Source: Parcubacteria group bacterium Gr01-1014_13
GTDB lineage: Bacteria; Patescibacteria; ABY1; Magasanikbacterales; GWA2-37-8
Reading direction: 5' to 3'
NCBI GenBank assembly: GCA_007376295.1
Contig: VMGB01000003.1
Span: forward strand, 62,001 to 126,000
DNA length: 64,000 nt
The notes under the pieces are model-generated. The model was not told where the DNA came from and did no database searches. It saw only the letters and a list, made by a program, of their open reading frames with translations. The stretch's first letter is position 1, and every line of letters starts with the position of its first letter. The translations under genes were made by a program, and so were the position numbers. Positions 60,465-64,000 of this stretch are shown piece by piece.

Positions 60465-61751
60465 TTACTTCTTCGGCGCAAATTTTTTATTACTCTCTAT
60501 AAATTCTTCCTCTTCTTTTCTAGCCGAATCTATTATCGCTTGTCTGGCTTCTGGCGAAAGACCGCCCACTTTGCTATCCTCGGCTCTTAGCATTACGCTA
60601 TATAATCTTTTTAATTCTCTAACTGCCTTGCCAAATGCAAAAAATGGAGGTTTGGTTTTGGCAATCTGGTCATCCGATTTATTTTTGGTAAATCTAGGAT
60701 CGTACTTTTTGTAAGCTTCTACATAATCAGTTCGCGCTTCGTCGGACCTTGATTCTTTGGCCTGCTGACGATCAGCTTCGGCTTCTGCTCTAACTCTCTC
60801 TGCTTGTATTTTTTTGGTACGTTCATCAAAACGCTCCATAGTGGCTCTGGTTTTTTCTAACGCACGCTTTGTTTTCTCGTCTTTAGCGGCCGCAGCAGCC
60901 CTGTCTAGGACTTCTATATTTTTTCCTACCTCAACCGGAGCTGATTCTATCTTGCCAGCTTCGTGTTCATTATTTATTTCGCCAGAAACAACCTGGCTTT
61001 CTTCGGATGTAATTAGTTTATTTTTTTGTTTTTTTGGCACCCCTTCAGAAACTTCATATGACTCATAACCATCATCCTTTGGCTCTTCAGTTTCTTCAAA
61101 AACTACAGGCTCAGCTTCCAGAATTGTCGCTCTTTCTTTTCTCCTTATTACATTTTTATTGGTTACTTTCTTTTCTTTCTTTCCTTTTCCTTTTTCTTCC
61201 AATTTATAAAACTTTTTCTCCTGATTTTTGGCCAAAAAAATGTCTTCTGCAGAAACAGTTTTGTTTGTACCGTCCTTCTTCATAACCAAAAATTTTTGAT
61301 CTGCTTCATTTTTATTCATAATTACCCAGTCGCTATCAATTTTGCCGCTCGATCTTTTAACGGATACCAACTGATGCTCTTCCAAATCTTCAAATTTGGC
61401 CGGCACCAATTCATCCGTTTCACTGGAAATCTCAAAAGACTCATAGTCTGGCGCCTTTTCTTTTAACTTCCTTTCTTCTTCTCTTTTCTTCAGCTTTCCT
61501 CTCAGCTCTGTCATTATTTCTTTATATTTATAATCAGAGATGCGCTTCTCAAAATCAGCTTCCATTTCTTTGGATTTTCTTTTATTGCTCTTTTTCTCTT
61601 CTTCTTTAGCCTTTTCCGCTTCTATCGCTTTGCCGGCCTCAGCCAAAGCTGAAGCTATTTCTTCGCCAGATTTAGGAGAATTTGATTTTTTACGGCGAGA
61701 TGAAGGCGGTTTCATCGCTTCTTGTGGGACAAATTGAGATGTTTCTGACAT
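60465..61751 (-). CDS. Lys/Glu-rich coiled-coil protein
   Basis: 428 residues, strongly charged and mostly helical. Long runs such as AIEAEKAKEEEKKSNKRKSKEME and RTKKIQAERVRAEAEADRQQAKE indicate coiled coil. Between them lies a small possible beta domain (ISSETDELVPAKFEDLEEHQLVSVKRSSGKIDSDWVIMNKNEADQKFLVMKKDGTNKTVSAEDIF). There is no signal or membrane segment. The function is unknown. It is divergent from rpmF. Confidence 0.7.
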   Translation of the reverse strand: MSETSQFVPQEAMKPPSSRRKKSNSPKSGEEIASALAEAGKAIEAEKAKEEEKKSNKRKSKEMEADFEKRISDYKYKEIMTELRGKLKKREEERKLKEKAPDYESFEISSETDELVPAKFEDLEEHQLVSVKRSSGKIDSDWVIMNKNEADQKFLVMKKDGTNKTVSAEDIFLAKNQEKKFYKLEEKGKGKKEKKVTNKNVIRRKERATILEAEPVVFEETEEPKDDGYESYEVSEGVPKKQKNKLITSEESQVVSGEINNEHEAGKIESAPVEVGKNIEVLDRAAAAAKDEKTKRALEKTRATMERFDERTKKIQAERVRAEAEADRQQAKESRSDEARTDYVEAYKKYDPRFTKNKSDDQIAKTKPPFFAFGKAVRELKRLYSVMLRAEDSKVGGLSPEARQAIIDSARKEEEEFIESNKKFAPKK

Positions 61752-61817
61752 ATATTCAAGCTAATAAATATTTAGGCAAGACTATTATACCACTTTTTCC
61801 AAAGACGAGTAAAGGTC

Positions 61818-61846
61818 TTGCCAAAATCATTATTTTAATGTAGAAT
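61818..61846 (+). promoter_or_regulatory. Promoter of rpmF-nusB-rnc
   Basis: TTGCCA (61818-61823), a 17-nt spacer, then TAGAAT (61841-61846). Confidence 0.6.
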
Positions 61847-61882
61847 ATCACTTGTTATTAATTACTATAATTATACAAATAT

Positions 61883-62098
61883 ATGGGTTTACCCGGTCAT
61901 AGACGAACCTCCTCACACAAACGACGCCGCGCTGCGCATTTTGCTTTGACAGAGGCAACATTTAACGCTTGCCCAAAATGCAAAAAGCCGCTTAGACCAC
62001 ACCGCGCCTGCGCTTTTTGTGGTTACTACAAAGGCAAAACCGTGCTAAATGTAGAAAAAAGAGCTTCCCGCACTGGCAGAAAAGTCAAGGCCAAATAA
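61883..62098 (+). CDS. rpmF: Large ribosomal subunit protein bL32
   Basis: A 71-residue L32. It has GLPGHRRTSSHKRRRAAHFAL at the N terminus and a zinc ribbon CPKC...CAFC. A basic C terminus follows. The zinc-binding (C+) version is intact. It is first in a run with nusB and rnc. Confidence 0.95.
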   Translation: MGLPGHRRTSSHKRRRAAHFALTEATFNACPKCKKPLRPHRACAFCGYYKGKTVLNVEKRASRTGRKVKAK

Positions 62099-62132
62099 TT
62101 CCTACATTTTCCGTCTCTAAATCCGCACCTTT

Positions 62133-62561
62133 ATGTCTAATCGCCATTTGGCAAGAAGTATTGCTATGCAAGCTTTATTTGAATGGGATTTCCGGGATCA
62201 ACCCACGGACATCTTGCCTCTTATAATTGACCGAGACCTAAAGGAATTTGGCCCTGGTTTGGACGAAACAGAGTTTGCTAAAAAAATTATCGAGGACGTC
62301 CAGCAAAATATAAAGGACATAGACAAGCTGATTACCCAGTACGCTCCGCAATGGCCAATTGAACAAATTACAATTATCGACCGTAATATTTTGCGAATTG
62401 GCATTTACGAACTAAAATTCAATAACGAAGTACCGCCCAAAGTGGCTATCAATGAAGCTATTGAGTTAGCTAAAAACTTTGGCGGGCCTGCCTCAGGCAG
62501 ATTTATAAACGGAGTTTTGGGCGCGATATATAAAGATATGTTAAGCGCCGAACAAAAATAA
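62133..62561 (+). CDS. nusB: Transcription antitermination factor NusB
   Basis: A 142-residue all-helical NusB that acts with NusE at boxA of rRNA operons. Signatures are RHLARSIAMQALFEWDF near the N terminus and the C-terminal IDRNILRIGIYELKFNNEVPPKVAINEAIELAKNFGGPASGRFINGVLGAI. The length is normal. It is five bases upstream of rnc. Confidence 0.96.
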   Translation: MSNRHLARSIAMQALFEWDFRDQPTDILPLIIDRDLKEFGPGLDETEFAKKIIEDVQQNIKDIDKLITQYAPQWPIEQITIIDRNILRIGIYELKFNNEVPPKVAINEAIELAKNFGGPASGRFINGVLGAIYKDMLSAEQK

Positions 62562-62565
62562 TAGT

Positions 62566-63339
62566 ATGTCAAAAAGTATTTTAAGCTTGCCGGAAGTAAA
62601 AGAAAAAAACTTTCCGGACTTGCAAGAAAAACTGGGAATAAAATTTAAAGAACCAAAAAATCTGGTTCAGGCTTTTGTGCACCGTTCTTATTTAAATGAG
62701 CACCATGATTTTGTTATCGGACACAACGAACGTTTGGAATTTTTGGGTGACGCGGTGCTGGAATTAATTGTTACCGAATTTCTTTTCAAAGAATACGGCA
62801 ACCCCGAAGGCGAGCTGACCAATTGGCGCGCAGCTTTGGTAAACGCAAAAATTTTGGCCAGTATTGCCTATGAAATCGGCATGGAAGAATATCTTTTCCT
62901 TAGCCACGGCGAGGCCAAAGACGCAGGCACCAAAGCCAGAGATTATATCATGGCCAATGCCATCGAAGCGCTAATCGGCGCGATATATATCGACCGAGGT
63001 TATGAAGTAACCCAACAATTCATCGCCCGCTGGGTTTTGACAAAACTACCATATATTTTAGAAAATGGATTATATTTGGATGCCAAAAGCCGCTTCCAAG
63101 AATCAGCCCAAGAAATATTAGGCATTACTCCAACGTACAAAGTTTTGCAAGAAGAAGGACCAGACCACATAAAATCATTCAAAATCGGCGTTTACTTAGA
63201 TAAGGAAATGATAGCTACCGGTGAAGGCACTAGCAAACAAGAAGCTCAAACCGAAGCAGCTGAAGCAGCGGTAAAAATAAAAGGCTGGAAAGGACCGAAG
63301 ATTAATATTATAAAAAGAAAAGCAGAAGATCCGTTGTAA
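62566..63339 (+). CDS. rnc: Ribonuclease III
   Basis: 257 residues. The catalytic motif NERLEFLGDAVLELIVTEFLF and the later metal ligands in AKDAGTKARDYIMANAIEALIGAIYIDRGY are intact. The C-terminal dsRNA-binding domain is present (DAKSRFQESAQEILGITPTYKVLQEEGPDH and ATGEGTSKQEAQTEAAEAAV). It processes rRNA precursors and could also cut the structured transcript of the hairpin array, though this is only a possibility. Confidence 0.97.
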   Translation: MSKSILSLPEVKEKNFPDLQEKLGIKFKEPKNLVQAFVHRSYLNEHHDFVIGHNERLEFLGDAVLELIVTEFLFKEYGNPEGELTNWRAALVNAKILASIAYEIGMEEYLFLSHGEAKDAGTKARDYIMANAIEALIGAIYIDRGYEVTQQFIARWVLTKLPYILENGLYLDAKSRFQESAQEILGITPTYKVLQEEGPDHIKSFKIGVYLDKEMIATGEGTSKQEAQTEAAEAAVKIKGWKGPKINIIKRKAEDPL

Positions 63340-63346
63340 TAGATTT

Positions 63347-63422
63347 GGGTCGGTAGCTCAGCTGGTAGAGCAGATCCCTCTTAAGGATAAGGTCCTGGGT
63401 TCGATCCCCAGCCGACCCACCA
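63347..63422 (+). tRNA. tRNA-Lys (anticodon CUU)
   Basis: Acceptor GGGTCGG pairs with CCGACCC; D stem GCTC/GAGC; anticodon loop CTCTTAA gives CTT for AAG; T arm CTGGG-TTCGATC-CCCAG. CCA is encoded here, unlike in the other four tRNA genes of the window. Confidence 0.93.
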
Positions 63423-63443
63423 AATTAAATTCTAAAAAAAATG

Positions 63444-63471
63444 CCCTCGCTCAACGAAAGTTGGACGAGGG
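63444..63471 (-). terminator. Terminator between tRNA-Lys and the edge gene
   Basis: CCCTCGCTCAAC, loop GAAA, GTTGGACGAGGG, with a two-base mismatch. On the minus strand it is followed by eight T, ending the gene at 63490. The plus strand also has TTTT after it. Confidence 0.82.
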
Positions 63472-63489
63472 TGTTTTGATTTAAAGAAT

Positions 63490-64000
63490 TTATCTGTCGC
63501 GAAGACAAAAATGCCAATCACGTTTTGCGGCCGCTGGATCCGCATCGCGAATCCAGATATCCAAAGTCTCGGGACACATGACAACCGTGGCAAGCGTTAC
63601 ACTGGTCGGATTCTGTTCCGGAGTACGGTGGATCAAACCATCATTCTGCGAAAACAGATCTAGCGCCTCCTGTGGCGTCCGTGGCAACTTGTCCTGCTTG
63701 AAACTTTTAAGCTTTTCATAACGAGGCACGGTATGTTTGGAAAGCTTTGGCGCGGGATCTTCTTTCCTTAGCCCTTTCAAAAACGGTCCTTCCGGAACAT
63801 GGTTAGTGTGACAGAAAGACGGACCAGTAATCGGACAAAAAAACATTGGCACGTAAGATGTCTCTGGATTTGAAACCGTCAACGAAACAACTTCACGCGT
63901 ATGTCCGTGCGCGATTACATAATGTGTAGTTACAGCAATGGGATCCATTGCCAACCATTCCTCCACCTCGTCTAGATCGCGGGCGAGAGAGGCGCGGAAA
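63490..64000 (-). CDS. Hypothetical protein, 5' part outside the window
   Basis: The frame is open from the stop at 63490 to the window edge (170 codons), so the start is not seen; an internal GTG at 63966 is only one option. The visible part includes HYVIAHGHTREVVSLTVSNPETSYVPMFFCPITGPSFCHTNHVPEGPFLKGL and LPRTPQEALDLFSQNDGLIHRTPEQNPTSV. I recognise no family. Codon use is GC-richer than in rnc, as in the other accessory genes here. Confidence 0.6.
   Translation of the reverse strand, partial: FRASLARDLDEVEEWLAMDPIAVTTHYVIAHGHTREVVSLTVSNPETSYVPMFFCPITGPSFCHTNHVPEGPFLKGLRKEDPAPKLSKHTVPRYEKLKSFKQDKLPRTPQEALDLFSQNDGLIHRTPEQNPTSVTLATVVMCPETLDIWIRDADPAAAKRDWHFCLRDR

Overview
The window looks like part of a Candidatus Patescibacteria (CPR, Parcubacteria-like) chromosome. 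It is AT-rich and tightly packed. It carries single copies of core genes (gyrB, secE, nusG, rplK, rplS, rpmF, uvrA, thrS, topA, der, pth, rnc, nusB, rnpB). The envelope is served by MltG, FemAB, LCP, DUF4012 and VirB2-like proteins. There is little metabolism. TGA is used as a stop, so code 25 lineages (Gracilibacteria, Absconditabacteria) are excluded. Many genes follow an A/T leader with no Shine-Dalgarno sequence. A second, often GC-richer set has clear AAGGAG-type sites and looks imported.

Layout. 1-914: two tandem metzincin-type lipoproteins. 1145-5991: gyrB interrupted by a 436-residue HNH intein, then secE-nusG-rplK. 6094-10042: a lipoprotein, queA, mltG, a sugar nucleotidyltransferase and a PAP2 phosphatase. 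10244-14615: an HTH/LAGLIDADG-like protein overlapping tRNA-Ile(UAU), adenosine deaminase, rluD, gmk and rplS. 14677-25350: uvrA, a VirB2-like protein, a DsbA-like protein, secG, a peptide-binding protein, tRNA-Leu, RNase J and a D-2-hydroxyacid dehydrogenase. 25534-27351: a repetitive secreted protein. 27399-27768: RNase P RNA on the minus strand.

27824-32162 is the outstanding region. It holds 36 hairpin units, each about 55-63 bp. Each unit has an outer stem from one of six families, a small inner stem-loop, and two hypervariable spacers of almost always 9 nt on either side of the inner hairpin. Units are grouped in ordered cassettes separated by A/T-rich hairpin linkers. In the middle sits one gene for a 467-residue protein with an IS110/Nop-like helix-hairpin-helix region; it lacks the IS110 catalytic serine and part of the DEDD site. 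A perfect TTGACA-17-TATAAT promoter on the minus strand reads into units 35 to 17, then the gene, then units 16 to 1. I interpret this as a dual-spacer RNA-guided system. It resembles the TIGR-Tas class and IS110 bridge RNAs, but has an unusual multi-scaffold cassette organisation. Its target and function are unknown.

32180-42369: a 3-hydroxyacyl-CoA dehydrogenase, then a surface-glycan cluster (polyprenyl-phosphate sugar transferase and three GT4 glycosyltransferases) and two large envelope proteins. 42370-47685: miaA-thrS, a membrane protein and purA. 47834-51426: accessory genes, including an archaemetzincin-like protease and a GC-rich lipoprotein. 51530-58950: tRNA-Arg(GCG), LCP, der, pth, dprA, topA and tRNA-Arg(CCG). 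58958-64000: FemAB, a coiled-coil protein, rpmF-nusB-rnc, tRNA-Lys and a partial gene at the edge.
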